DNA of 64,000 bases from Alkalihalobacillus sp. FSL W8-0930 (GCA_037965595.1 CP150183.1:1488001-1552000), one strand, 5' to 3'; shown: positions 54,158-62,932, counted from the first letter of the stretch. Notes: a model not told the origin generated them from the sequence alone. Translations and numbers: made by a program.

Positions 54158-55428
54158 TGTCGATTCTTTTAGTAGGTTCTTTCTTAGTTTTTATTATGAT
54201 AGGTATTCCGATTGCCTTTAGTTTAGGGCTTGCTTCGCTATTATATCTATTATTAGCTGGTATTCCATTAACGATTATTCCGCAAACCATGTTCTCAGGA
54301 ATTAATTCATTTGTCTTACTCGCCATTCCTGCCTTTATTCTAGCTGGTAATTTAATGAATGCAGGTGGCATTACCGAACGAATTATTAATTTCGCAAATG
54401 CAGTGGTTGGTCATATAAGAGGTGGATTAGCTCTTACGAATGTGGCGTCTTCACTTGGATTTGCAGGAATCTCGGGTACTGCCTTATCAGATACAGCGAG
54501 TATTGGGTCTGTAATGATTCCGGCTATGAAAAAGCAAGGGTATGGATCTGGGTTCTCGGCTGCGGTTACATCGATCTCATCAACTGTAGGTCCGATGCTT
54601 CCACCTTCATTACCGATGATTATTATTGGAACCCTTGCAAGCGTCTCCATCGGAGATCTCTTTTTAGCAGGTGCCATCCCAGGAATTTTGCTTGCTATTG
54701 GATTTTTAATTGTGACGTACATTATTTCTGTAAAAAGAGGTTATCCAAAAGGAGAACGTCAACCGTTATCCGTTGTAGGTAAATCATTCTTAGGTGCATT
54801 CTGGGCATTAATTATGGTTGTAATTATCCTTTGGGGAATCTTGGGAGGTTACTTCACACCTACGGAAGCTGCCGTTGTCTGTGTGATCTATGCTTTCATA
54901 ATTGGTGGATTTGTCTATAGAGAGCTAAAGCTAAAAGATATTCCTGCATTGCTTACGAACACGCTTAGCTCAACAGCGTCTATCTTACTTTTAGTTGGAT
55001 TTGCGAATCTATTTGGATGGATCTTGGTAAGTGAAGGTGTACCAATCTTAATTGCAGATGGAATTTTATCAATTACTGAAAATCCATTTTTCGTTATTCT
55101 ACTTATCGTTATTTTGCTTCTAACGATTGGAATGTTTATGGAAACCATTGCTGCGTTAGTTATTTTGTTCCCAGTATTATTACCGGTTGCAACGAGTGTA
55201 GGGATGGATCCGGTTCACTTTGGTGTTGTTATGGTCTTAACATTAATGATCGGTTTATCCACTCCACCTGTGGGCGTCTGTCTGTTTGTTGCCTCTAGCT
55301 TTGCGAAAGTACCAATTGGCAAAACGGTAAAAGAATTAATTCCATACTTTGGAGTCGCTATCTTTATTCTTTTACTCGTGAGTTATATCCCATCATTGTC
55401 ACTATTTTTACCAAGTTTATTTGAGTAA
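54154..55428 (+). CDS. TRAP transporter large permease (DctM)
   Basis: 424 residues with about twelve membrane helices. The family segments GIPIAFSLGLASLLYLL, MNAGGITERI and GFAGISGTALSDTASIGSVM are clear, as are YFTPTEAAVV and STPPVGVCLFVAS. It moves the sugar acid inward with sodium. The start overlaps the dctQ stop. It precedes the dehydrogenase gene by 13 bases, so transport and catabolism share one transcript. Confidence 0.95.
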   Translation: MMSILLVGSFLVFIMIGIPIAFSLGLASLLYLLLAGIPLTIIPQTMFSGINSFVLLAIPAFILAGNLMNAGGITERIINFANAVVGHIRGGLALTNVASSLGFAGISGTALSDTASIGSVMIPAMKKQGYGSGFSAAVTSISSTVGPMLPPSLPMIIIGTLASVSIGDLFLAGAIPGILLAIGFLIVTYIISVKRGYPKGERQPLSVVGKSFLGAFWALIMVVIILWGILGGYFTPTEAAVVCVIYAFIIGGFVYRELKLKDIPALLTNTLSSTASILLLVGFANLFGWILVSEGVPILIADGILSITENPFFVILLIVILLLTIGMFMETIAALVILFPVLLPVATSVGMDPVHFGVVMVLTLMIGLSTPPVGVCLFVASSFAKVPIGKTVKELIPYFGVAIFILLLVSYIPSLSLFLPSLFE

Positions 55429-55441
55429 GGAGATGTTGTAA

Positions 55442-56458
55442 ATGCAAGCAATAACCGTAAAAGAACCAGGAGATTTACTGATTGAAACAGTTAATAAACC
55501 TGAGCTTACAGAAACAACAGATGTATTAGTGAAAGTTAAAGCTGCTGGTATTTGTGGCTCAGATATGCACATCTACCATGGCAGTAATCCATTTACTGTA
55601 TATCCACGAGTGATAGGTCACGAAGTAGCAGGTGTTGTTGAAGAGGTAGGCGAGAATGTTCATGATTTATCCATAGGGGACACGGTTGCGTTAGAACCCA
55701 TCTCTTATTGTGGTGAATGTTATGCATGCAGAAAAGGACGTCAGAATGTTTGTGAGAAATTAGAAGTGTTTGGTGTTCATCAAGATGGAGGTATGCGAGA
55801 ATGGATGGTAGCTCCAGTATCTAAATGGCACAAATTAAACAAATCGATCTCTTATGAAGCGGCTGCACTGGTTGAACCACTAACCATTGGCGCTCAGGCA
55901 ACCTCTCGTGGAGGCGTTGAAGCTGGTGACACCGTCTTTATTATGGGAGCCGGACCTACAGGGTTAAGCTGTTTAATTCTGGCTAAGCAAAAAGGTGCCA
56001 AAGTCTTTATTTCAGATTTTAATCAATCGAGATTAGACTATGCAAAAGAGATTGGTGCTGATGTTCTAATCAATGCTGGAACGGCTGACGTTCATGAAAT
56101 CATTACTAATGAAACGAATGGTGAATTGATTAATGTTGTCATTGATGCAGTAGGAACAGCTGAAACGTTTGCTCAGGCGGTAACCCTTGCATCGGTTGCC
56201 GGAACAGTTGTAGCTCTTGGTTTTAATGAGAAACCGTCACCAATTGCTTCATTATTTATAACGAAAAAGGAATTAACAATTGTTGGGTCTAGACTTCAAG
56301 CAAATAAGTTTAAAGACATGGTGCAATTGGTCAACGAAGGAGTATTAAAGCCGGAAGAAATGATATCTCATAGATATAAGATGGCCGATGTGCAGGTAGC
56401 CTTTGATACGCTTGAAAAAGAACCTGACCAAATCCGAAAAATCGTACTTACGTTTTAA
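55442..56458 (+). CDS. Zinc-dependent alcohol dehydrogenase family (YjmD-like), possible L-gulonate 5-dehydrogenase
   Basis: 338 residues. The catalytic zinc site GICGSDMHIYHG and GHEVAGVV are present, with a structural-zinc cysteine cluster CGECYACRKGRQNVC and a Rossmann GAGPTGLSC. Size and position match B. subtilis YjmD, a zinc dehydrogenase of unproven function in the hexuronate (exu) region beside uxuA and uxuB. Related enzymes oxidise L-gulonate to D-fructuronate, which would feed UxuB here. Other sugar-acid or polyol substrates remain possible. Confidence 0.85.
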   Translation: MQAITVKEPGDLLIETVNKPELTETTDVLVKVKAAGICGSDMHIYHGSNPFTVYPRVIGHEVAGVVEEVGENVHDLSIGDTVALEPISYCGECYACRKGRQNVCEKLEVFGVHQDGGMREWMVAPVSKWHKLNKSISYEAAALVEPLTIGAQATSRGGVEAGDTVFIMGAGPTGLSCLILAKQKGAKVFISDFNQSRLDYAKEIGADVLINAGTADVHEIITNETNGELINVVIDAVGTAETFAQAVTLASVAGTVVALGFNEKPSPIASLFITKKELTIVGSRLQANKFKDMVQLVNEGVLKPEEMISHRYKMADVQVAFDTLEKEPDQIRKIVLTF

Positions 56459-56480
56459 TTCTATGAAAGGGTGAAAAATC

Positions 56481-57569
56481 ATGAGAATGACATTTAGATG
56501 GTATGGAGAAGGTAACGATTCTGTTACACTTGAGCAAATTAAGCAGATTCCTGGAGTTGAGGGGCTTGTCTGGGCATTACATGATTTGCCTGCAGGCGTT
56601 GTGTGGCCAGTAGAGAAAATCCAAGAAATTAAGGATCAAGCAGATAAATACGGCTTTCACCTCGATGTAGTAGAAAGCGTCAACGTTCACGAGGATATTA
56701 AATTAGGACTTCCTTCAAGAGATCAATATATTGAAAATTATAAAGAGACGATTAAAAATCTAGCTAAGTTTGATGTGAAGGTTATTTGCTATAACTTTAT
56801 GCCGATTTTCGATTGGACAAGAACGGATCTCTTTAAAGAGATGGAGGATGGCTCAACTGCATTATTCTATGAAAAAGCCAAAGTAGATTCAATGAACCCA
56901 CAAGACTTAATTAAACAAACAACAAGCTCAAACTTCACGATGCCAGGCTGGGAGCCAGAGAGATTAGCTGGAATTGAAAAGTCGTTTGAAGCGTACAAAG
57001 GGATGTCCGAGGATCAATTATGGGATAACCTGCAATACTTTCTAGAGCAGATTCTACCAATTTGTGAGCAGCATGATATTAAAATGGCGATCCATCCGGA
57101 TGATCCACCATGGTCTGTATTTGGATTACCACGCATTATTACAAGTGAGGAGAACGTAGAGAGACTACTTTCTCTCTCTGATAGTCCGTCACACAACATT
57201 ACATTATGTAGTGGATCACTTGGAGCCAATCCATCAAATGACATTCCTAAGATTATTCGTCGGTTCCACGACCGAATTCCATTTGCACATATTCGCAACG
57301 TGAAAATTTATGAGAACGGAGATTTTATTGAATCTTCTCATCGCTCGCAGGATGGATCGGTTGATATCGCTGATGTTGTAAAGGCTTATCATGAAAATGG
57401 TTTCACTGGATATGCACGTCCAGACCACGGAAGACACATTTGGAATGAAGAATGTCGACCTGGCTATGGCTTGTATGATCGTGCTCTTGGTATAATGCAT
57501 TTGTGGGGATTATGGGACGCATATGAGAATGTAAAAAAAGGGGGCAACTCAAATGCTATCAACTCATAA
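56481..57569 (+). CDS. uxuA: Mannonate dehydratase
   Basis: 362 residues. The [20 protein letters not shown] start, [20 protein letters not shown] and [15 protein letters not shown], which holds metal ligands, and a late RPDHGRHIW are typical of UxuA. It dehydrates D-mannonate to 2-keto-3-deoxygluconate, with manganese or iron. It precedes and overlaps the uxuB-like gene. Confidence 0.96.
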   Translation: MRMTFRWYGEGNDSVTLEQIKQIPGVEGLVWALHDLPAGVVWPVEKIQEIKDQADKYGFHLDVVESVNVHEDIKLGLPSRDQYIENYKETIKNLAKFDVKVICYNFMPIFDWTRTDLFKEMEDGSTALFYEKAKVDSMNPQDLIKQTTSSNFTMPGWEPERLAGIEKSFEAYKGMSEDQLWDNLQYFLEQILPICEQHDIKMAIHPDDPPWSVFGLPRIITSEENVERLLSLSDSPSHNITLCSGSLGANPSNDIPKIIRRFHDRIPFAHIRNVKIYENGDFIESSHRSQDGSVDIADVVKAYHENGFTGYARPDHGRHIWNEECRPGYGLYDRALGIMHLWGLWDAYENVKKGGNSNAINS

Positions 57570-58401
57570 TTCGTTAGCTGGAAAAGTAGCAGTCATCACT
57601 GGTGGAAGCGGTGTCTTATGTAGTCAAATGGCTAATGAACTTGCTAGACAAGGGATGAAAGTCGCTATCTTAAATCGTTCAAAAGAAAAAGGGAAAGCGC
57701 TTGAAGAGGAAATCGTTCATGCTGGAGGAACAGCACTAGCTGTATCCTGCGATGTATTAAATGAAGAAAGTGTTCAACAAGCAAGTGAAGAAATCTTATC
57801 GAAGCTTGGACCATGTCATGTGTTAATAAATGGAGCAGGAGGAAATCACCCTGACGCCATTACATCGAAGGAGACATTCTCCGAATCAGACATATCGGAT
57901 CCAGAGATTAAGAGCTTTTTTGACATGACGATGATGGGCTTTGATCATGTATTTAAATTAAACTTACTTGGAACCGTTTTACCGACTCAAGTTTTTGCAA
58001 AACAAATGATCAACCAAGAGGGAACGACAATTATTAATATCTCGTCAATGAGTGCGCCATCACCGATGACCAAAGTACCTGCATACAGTGCAGCTAAAGC
58101 AGGAATTGATAATTTCACCCAATGGTTAGCCGTTCATTTTGCAAGCGCAGGCATTCGTGTAAATGCGATTGCTCCTGGCTTTTTCCTAACAGATCAAAAT
58201 CGTAATCTCTTAACAAATTTAGACGGAAGTTTAACAGAACGTGCTGAGAAGATCATTTCCCACACACCAGCTGGCCGTTTTGGTAAACCTGAGGATTTAC
58301 TAGGTACTCTTTTATGGCTTGCCGATTCAGAGTACTCAAGATTTGTAACAGGAATCATTGTACCAGTTGATGGAGGATTTATGTCATATTCAGGTGTTTA
58401 G
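57553..58401 (+). CDS. uxuB: D-mannonate/fructuronate oxidoreductase, SDR family (UxuB-like)
   Basis: 282 residues. The SDR motifs [12 protein letters not shown] (cofactor), NGAGG and YSAAKAG (catalytic Tyr and Lys) are present, with an insert around residues 100-125 typical of the fructuronate reductase group. It interconverts D-fructuronate and D-mannonate with NAD(H). It overlaps uxuA by 17 bases with an AAAAAAGGGGG site inside uxuA. The alternative is gluconate 5-dehydrogenase, but the neighbours favour UxuB. Confidence 0.88.
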   Translation: MLSTHNSLAGKVAVITGGSGVLCSQMANELARQGMKVAILNRSKEKGKALEEEIVHAGGTALAVSCDVLNEESVQQASEEILSKLGPCHVLINGAGGNHPDAITSKETFSESDISDPEIKSFFDMTMMGFDHVFKLNLLGTVLPTQVFAKQMINQEGTTIINISSMSAPSPMTKVPAYSAAKAGIDNFTQWLAVHFASAGIRVNAIAPGFFLTDQNRNLLTNLDGSLTERAEKIISHTPAGRFGKPEDLLGTLLWLADSEYSRFVTGIIVPVDGGFMSYSGV

Positions 58402-58416
58402 AAGGGAGAGAGACAA

Positions 58417-59394
58417 ATGGGTGCAGACGTTGTAACGTTTGGAGAAACAATGGTTTTACTAGAAGCAGGCAGCAGTGGTCCTCTTCGTTACGTGGAATCA
58501 TTCACAAAGCGATATGGCGGAGCAGAATCAAATGTGGCAATTGGATTGTCTAAGCTAGGACACCAGTCGCTATGGATGAGCAAGGTTGGGAAAGATGAAT
58601 TTGGTGAATTCCTAATCCAAAAGATAAGAGGAGAAGGTGTTAACACCAATTTTGTAAAAACCTATCCGAGTGCACCAACTGGAATGTATTTAAAAGAGAT
58701 GCGTAGACCGGGGGACCAGCGTGTGGTTTATTACCGTGCTGGTTCAGCGGCTAGTTTCTTTAATGAGAATGATTTAGACGGGGAACAGATCTCACAGGCA
58801 CGCATTCTTCATTTAACAGGCATCACTGCGCTATTAAGTGAATCGTGTCGTCAGGCGATGTTCAAAGCGATTGATATTGCCAAAGAGAACAATGTATACG
58901 TTTCCTTTGATCCGAATCTTCGCTTCACGCTAATGGGTGAGCTTGGTGAAGATGGAGCTCGTCAAGTCATCCGACAAATAGCAGAGAAAGCAGACCTTGT
59001 AATGCCAGGCCTGGATGAAGCAGAATGGCTATTTGGCACATCTGACGAACAAGAAGTGGCTAATTTGTTATTTGAATCTGGTGTAAAACAAGTAGTTATC
59101 AAAAATGGAGGAGAGTATTCCTTCTATGCAGAAGCAGGCGGAGAATCGGGTCGAATTCCGAGCTTTAAAGTGAAACAAATCGTTGATGCCATTGGAGCAG
59201 GCGATGGATTTGCGGCAGGTGTCTTATCAGGACTACTTGATAAAAAAAGTCTAAGTGACGCTGTTCATTTTGCGGCAGCAGTTGGGGCGCTTGTTGTGAG
59301 CTCACCTGGTGACATCGAAGGATTACCAACACGTGATGAAGTACTTGATTACATTGAACAAAAAGAAGGAAATGCAGGGGGCGTATTACGATGA
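58417..59394 (+). CDS. kdgK: 2-keto-3-deoxygluconate kinase (PfkB family)
   Basis: 325 residues. The PfkB sugar-kinase pattern is clear: the early GETMVLL and YGGAESNVAIGLSKLG segments, an internal YVSFDPNLR, and the catalytic-base motif DAIGAGDGFAAGVLSG. It phosphorylates KDG to KDPG with ATP. It overlaps the aldolase gene by 4 bases. Confidence 0.94.
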   Translation: MGADVVTFGETMVLLEAGSSGPLRYVESFTKRYGGAESNVAIGLSKLGHQSLWMSKVGKDEFGEFLIQKIRGEGVNTNFVKTYPSAPTGMYLKEMRRPGDQRVVYYRAGSAASFFNENDLDGEQISQARILHLTGITALLSESCRQAMFKAIDIAKENNVYVSFDPNLRFTLMGELGEDGARQVIRQIAEKADLVMPGLDEAEWLFGTSDEQEVANLLFESGVKQVVIKNGGEYSFYAEAGGESGRIPSFKVKQIVDAIGAGDGFAAGVLSGLLDKKSLSDAVHFAAAVGALVVSSPGDIEGLPTRDEVLDYIEQKEGNAGGVLR

Positions 59395-60032
59395 GTAGAT
59401 TTGAAACATTAATTAGTTCAGGTGTAGTAGCCGTGATTCGGAAACAGCCTAGAGAGAATATTGTTCCTCTAGCAAAGGCACTTGTGAGTGGTGGAGTGTC
59501 CGGACTCGAAGTCACAATGGATTCAGAGGATGCACTAGGCGCCATTGCAGAACTTCGCACGCAGTTTGGTGATGAGGTTGTGATTGGAGCGGGAACCGTA
59601 CTCGATGCAGAGCAAGCTGTAGCTGCGATTCAAGCCGGGGCTGAATTTATCTTTGCTCCGATCTTACACGAACCAACCATTCGTGCAGCTAAACGCCATG
59701 GAAAGATTATGATTCCAGGAATCTTTACACCAACAGAAGCTCAACAGGCAGTTGAATGGGGAGCAGATATGGTAAAAGCTTTCCCTGCAGACGTATTAGG
59801 GCCAGCATTCATCAAAGCAGTTAAAGGACCTCTGTCTCATATCAAAATTATGCCGACTGGTGGAGTGGACTTAGAAACGATTGATGGATTTATCAAAGCA
59901 GGTGCAACTGCTGTTGGAGCCGGTGGACCACTTCTACGTAAAGATTTAATTGAAGCCGAGGACTGGTCAGGACTAGAGCAGCATGCCGCTGCATTTGTCG
60001 GACAAGCGAAGAAAAGCTTAGCAGGAAGCTGA
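59391..60032 (+). CDS. kdgA: KDPG (bifunctional KHG/KDPG) aldolase
   Basis: 213 residues forming a TIM barrel. The segments VAVIRKQPRENIVPLAKALV, GLEVTMDS (the family has Glu and Thr here), VIGAGTVLD and the Schiff-base Lys in GADMVKAFPAD are present. It cleaves KDPG to pyruvate and glyceraldehyde-3-phosphate, the last step of the pathway. It is the last gene of the operon and is followed by a hairpin. Confidence 0.95.
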   Translation: MSRFETLISSGVVAVIRKQPRENIVPLAKALVSGGVSGLEVTMDSEDALGAIAELRTQFGDEVVIGAGTVLDAEQAVAAIQAGAEFIFAPILHEPTIRAAKRHGKIMIPGIFTPTEAQQAVEWGADMVKAFPADVLGPAFIKAVKGPLSHIKIMPTGGVDLETIDGFIKAGATAVGAGGPLLRKDLIEAEDWSGLEQHAAAFVGQAKKSLAGS

Positions 60033-60040
60033 TTACATTT

Positions 60041-60080
60041 GAATCTCTTATCTACTTTATGTGGGTAAGGGATTTTTTTA
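60041..60080 (+). terminator. Terminator of the uronate operon
   Basis: ATCTCTTATCTAC pairs with GGGTAAGGGAT (with several G-T pairs), followed by seven T. Confidence 0.7.
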
Positions 60081-60091
60081 TTGAAAAAAAG

Positions 60092-60119
60092 TGAACCATT
60101 TCCTGCTCCCATTTGTATA
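60092..60119 (+). promoter_or_regulatory. Candidate ECF sigma promoter
   Basis: TGAACC, 16 bases, TGTATA. The form resembles ECF promoters such as sigma-W (TGAAAC, 16 bases, CGTA). It lies upstream of the operon that encodes an ECF factor, so it may be autoregulated. Confidence 0.45.
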
Positions 60120-60152
60120 TCAAGTATAAGCTGAAAAAGGAGTTGGACGAAT

Positions 60153-60524
60153 ATGCAAGTTCCATGGGGATACATTTTATCAGGAATCGTTTTAATCATT
60201 ATTATGGGAATATTAATTAAAGCCAATCGAACGATCGAAAAACAGTATATTAAACGAAAATGGAATCATGAAGTTGATTTTAAGGAAACAACCATTTATC
60301 TTCGTTGGAATGTTCTAGATTCAATTAACGTAATTCTCGGAATCTATTCTTCCATTAATGTTTTTGCGCTTAGTTTTCTTATTATGGGAGGGCTCACAAT
60401 TGAAAATTCTTTTGTACAGTTTTTTGCGACTCAATCAGTAGGGTTTGTTTTTGCTTCGATCTTTAATTTATCATTGCGCGTATCTAATACAATAAAATCT
60501 ATACAATGTCGTTTGGAAGAGTAG
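60153..60524 (+). CDS. Membrane protein, 123 residues
   Basis: An N-terminal helix (GYILSGIVLIIIMGIL), a cytosolic basic segment (EKQYIKRKWNHEVDF) and two more hydrophobic stretches. No family is recognised. An AAAAAGGAG site precedes the ATG. It is 4 bases before the sigma factor gene and shares its transcript, so it may take part in sensing or be a regulatory target. Confidence 0.65.
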   Translation: MQVPWGYILSGIVLIIIMGILIKANRTIEKQYIKRKWNHEVDFKETTIYLRWNVLDSINVILGIYSSINVFALSFLIMGGLTIENSFVQFFATQSVGFVFASIFNLSLRVSNTIKSIQCRLEE

Positions 60525-60528
60525 GCTT

Positions 60529-61065
60529 ATGTATGATGACAACGAATTGATGATTGCATACCAGAACGGTGACGAGCTGGCTCTTAAGCGTATCTTTGAG
60601 CGATACCGTGATTCGCTCTATCGCTTTTTGTACAGGTATTCAAGAGATGAACAGTTAAGTATTGATATAGTTCAAGGTACATTTGTCACATTACAAACGA
60701 AAAAAAGACAATTTGATCAGAGTAAAGGTCAATTAAAAGCCTACCTGTTTCAAATTGCGTATCGAGTGATGATTACGAAGGTAAATCGAAGAAAAAAATG
60801 GAGAAATATCTTGCCATTTCTTATTCCTCTAGATAAACAAGAAGTGTCTATCGCAGATCGATTAACGATCCAAGCAGCAATCGATTCATTACCAGAGTTG
60901 CAGAGAGCGGTTATTCTACTTGTCTATTATCATGTTCTAAAACAAGACGAGGTCGCTAACGTTTTAAAGATACCTGTGGGTACGGTGAAATCAAGATTAC
61001 ATACAGCAATAAAAGGTTTAAAAGAAAGATTGGAGGTAGATTACGATGGAGCAGGACCGTTTTAA
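60529..61065 (+). CDS. RNA polymerase ECF-type sigma factor
   Basis: 178 residues with only regions 2 and 4. Region 2 has ALKRIFERYRDSLYRFLYRY then SIDIVQGTFVTL; region 4 has LPELQRAVILLVYYHVLKQD and VGTVKSRLHTAIKGLKERLE. The ribosome binding site is weak. Its end overlaps the next gene, which encodes a small single-helix protein, by 20 bases. This is a likely sigma/anti-sigma pair. The regulon is unknown. Confidence 0.92.
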   Translation: MYDDNELMIAYQNGDELALKRIFERYRDSLYRFLYRYSRDEQLSIDIVQGTFVTLQTKKRQFDQSKGQLKAYLFQIAYRVMITKVNRRKKWRNILPFLIPLDKQEVSIADRLTIQAAIDSLPELQRAVILLVYYHVLKQDEVANVLKIPVGTVKSRLHTAIKGLKERLEVDYDGAGPF

Positions 61066-61273
61066 AGAAATTAAGTCAAGGTTAGATGAATACCATGTCC
61101 AAGAACCAGACATCCATTTAAAATCAGGTAATTGGGATCGGTTTGTAAGGTATTTAGTCTCCCCGACTAAAGATCCGCAACTCTTTTTGATATCCCATTC
61201 TGGTGCAGCTGTAATAAGTGGATCCGTGATCCTTGTGCCATTTTCACTTTTTATTCTCCTACTTCTAATATAA
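61046..61273 (+). CDS. Small membrane protein, possible anti-sigma factor
   Basis: 75 residues. A cytosolic N-terminal part of about 50 residues (RFKEIKSRLDEYHVQEPDIH) leads to one C-terminal membrane helix ending at residue 75 with almost no outer segment. A GGAGG site lies inside the sigma gene, which it overlaps. Position and topology suggest an anti-sigma factor, but it is shorter than known ones and has no zinc-binding motif. The assignment is by context. Confidence 0.55.
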   Translation: MEQDRFKEIKSRLDEYHVQEPDIHLKSGNWDRFVRYLVSPTKDPQLFLISHSGAAVISGSVILVPFSLFILLLLI

Positions 61274-61306
61274 AAAAGCTGCCCACTAAGGACAGCTTTC
61301 AATTAG

Positions 61307-61684
61307 CTATTTCTTTCGACACTCACATGAGTTGCCACAGAAATCGCGTTTTTCACAATGCTTAGGTTTCTCATCGTGTTTGTCACACTTTTTATGCTCA
61401 TCTCTATTTCCCTTTTTATCATCGTGCTTGTCACATTTTTTATGCTCATCTTTGTGACCTTTTTTCTCATCGTGCTTGTCGCACTTCTTATGCTCGTCTT
61501 TGTGACCTTTTTTATCATCGTGTTTATCACACTTGTCATGCTTATCATGGTGCTTGCCACATGAGCATGAATCATGCTCTTTCTCTTCCTTGTCATGCTT
61601 TTTTTTCTTGTCCCACTTTTTGTTGTGGTCGTCGTGATGTTCTTTACGTTTAGGTTTACCAAACATAAAATGATCCCAGTTCAT
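61307..61684 (-). CDS. His/Lys/Asp/Cys-rich repeat protein, probable metal or spore-coat protein
   Basis: About 125 residues. The centre contains three near-identical 16-residue repeats (units like KKCDKHDEKKGHKDEH) with regularly placed Cys and His. The ends add further Cys (SCSCGKHH and FCGNSCECRKK). The composition suggests metal binding or a cross-linked surface layer; spore-coat proteins of Bacillus have similar composition. The frame extends to a GTG at 61693, but AAAAGGGG fits the ATG at 61684. No known family is claimed. Confidence 0.75.
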   Translation of the reverse strand: MNWDHFMFGKPKRKEHHDDHNKKWDKKKKHDKEEKEHDSCSCGKHHDKHDKCDKHDDKKGHKDEHKKCDKHDEKKGHKDEHKKCDKHDDKKGNRDEHKKCDKHDEKPKHCEKRDFCGNSCECRKK

Positions 61685-61769
61685 TTCTTTCACCCCTTTT
61701 AAAAAAACTATCTTGCACCATATTGTATGAAGAACTTTTCAAATGGTTTGGGGGAAGTGACTGATTGGG

Positions 61770-62438
61770 CTAGCGAGAGAGTTGAAATTGGTCGATTTCA
61801 TTAAAATGAATGAGACCAATGCCCTCAATGGTTAGACGAACGGGGTAGAAAACAGCCTTTTTCTCTGAGAAGAACCAGACTCTATGTGTTTTCACAAGAA
61901 TGAGTAACCCGTTAACGTCTCCTAGAGGGGAGAAAAACTCACTCCCTTCACGAGCATTAGGTATGTCGATTTCATTTAATCTGTTGGCAAGTGACCTAAC
62001 TTGATTGGAGACGATACCAATTTCACTAATGTTGATAATACTTGTAGCATTAAAGGGTGCATTCGTTAGTTTAGTGGAGTCCTTGTTTCTAGCAATAAAC
62101 TCTACAATATTGCCAGCTGGATCCGTGAAATAAAGAGCATGAGCATCCCAATTCTTAAAATAGACCTCATCACTTTCATCATGCTTATTTAAGGTAACAA
62201 GTGACTGGATCCATCGCTTAGCTTCGGGAAATTGATCTCGTGGAATATTCATTGCAAAATGGTAGAATGGCTTGCTTCTTTTAGTAGATGACTGATTAAA
62301 CTCTAGGATTGTGTAGCCGATCTTTACTTGAAAGGATGAGGTATTTTCTTTAAGTAATGGGAATTGTAAAGTCTCTGAGTAGAATAATTTTAGCTGGTGC
62401 AAGTGGTCTGTTAGTAAAATTAAGTGGGTTATTTTCAT
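61770..62438 (-). CDS. VOC family protein (glyoxalase/dioxygenase fold)
   Basis: 222 residues from ATG 62438, placed by an AAGGAG site; the frame extends to 62498. Two halves of the VOC fold are seen: ITHLILLTDHLHQLKLFYSE at the start and ALYFTDPAGNIVEFIARN in the middle, with a His and a Glu as candidate metal ligands. A second, weaker repeat follows. The substrate is unknown; catechol-dioxygenase-like or lyase-like members exist. Confidence 0.78.
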   Translation of the reverse strand: MKITHLILLTDHLHQLKLFYSETLQFPLLKENTSSFQVKIGYTILEFNQSSTKRSKPFYHFAMNIPRDQFPEAKRWIQSLVTLNKHDESDEVYFKNWDAHALYFTDPAGNIVEFIARNKDSTKLTNAPFNATSIINISEIGIVSNQVRSLANRLNEIDIPNAREGSEFFSPLGDVNGLLILVKTHRVWFFSEKKAVFYPVRLTIEGIGLIHFNEIDQFQLSR

Positions 62439-62586
62439 ATGTAAAAACTCCTTATGGTTGATAGCTCTTACTTTATACGTGAAATCGGATACAGCCATCG
62501 GTCATCCTAAGGAAAATATCTACAACTTTAGTCTTAAAAAAGGAAAGACCTTCCTCTGCATTTGTAGTAAAATGTAAGTCATACAG

Positions 62587-62781
62587 GCCTCTGTAGCTCT
62601 AGAAGGGAAGAGCGCCGGAAAACAATGTGCAACCGGGTCGCAAGGTAAGGGTTTCAGAAGCACCGAAAAGCAAATCAGCTGAGGCAGGTGAAATTCCTAG
62701 CCGGTGAAAGTCCGTAGGGAAGCGTGTTCCCCCTAGCCTATGCTTACGAAAGGAGTGCGGGTTCGAATCCCGCCAGAGGCA
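62587..62781 (+). ncRNA. Free-standing tRNA-like structured RNA with expanded core
   Basis: The ends form a perfect 7-bp acceptor stem (GCCTCTG 62587-62593 with CAGAGGC 62774-62780) plus discriminator A. A perfect D arm (GCTC/GAGC, 62596-62613) and a perfect T arm (GCGGG-TTCGAAT-CCCGC, 62757-62773) are in tRNA positions. Between them are about 143 bases instead of an anticodon and variable arm. This core holds hairpins at 62615-62636, 62683-62702, 62702-62714 and 62715-62735, and a possible closing helix GTAAG/CTTAC (62645-62649 with 62743-62747). No CCA is encoded. TAAAAT at 62568-62573 is a possible -10. It may belong to the raiA-motif RNA class, reported to have tRNA-like features; this was not tested. 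Confidence 0.7.
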
Positions 62782-62901
62782 TCGATATCTGTTAAGCAAA
62801 ACTTTTAAAGCGCCTTTATATGTAATGATCTTTTTATTTTGAAAAACTCAAATGTATTAAATTAATGTTTTTTTCTTGTTTATATATCTGAAAAATGGAA
62901 T

Positions 62902-62925
62902 AAAAAAAGAGCCATTAAAGGCTCT
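62902..62925 (-). terminator. Terminator of the lipoprotein gene
   Basis: AGAGCC, a 6-nt loop, GGCTCT, then TTTTTT on the minus strand, just after the stop at 62933. Confidence 0.8.
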
Positions 62926-62932
62926 AATAAAA

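Noticed and set aside
61307-61600. CRISPR array
   Set aside because: The DNA repeats are contiguous coding repeats without unique spacers and encode a repeat protein.
61303-61662. Second open frame (119 codons, Thr/Lys/Ser/Met-rich) over the His-rich repeat gene
   Set aside because: It is a frame shadow of the DNA repeats; no ribosome binding site precedes its start, while the chosen frame has AAAAGGGG.
62686-62722. FMN riboswitch
   Set aside because: Only the 3' half looks similar; the 5' half of the aptamer is missing and there is no downstream gene on that strand.
62587-62781. Ordinary tRNA with a group I intron
   Set aside because: The insertion is too small for known group I introns, no core P/Q/R/S elements were found, and the bases next to the T arm cannot pair with those after the D arm to form an anticodon stem.
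62599-62799. Minus-strand open frame of 66 codons over the tRNA-like RNA
   Set aside because: It is the antisense of the structured RNA; its peptide is the kind seen when tRNA genes are translated backwards, and there is no ribosome binding site.
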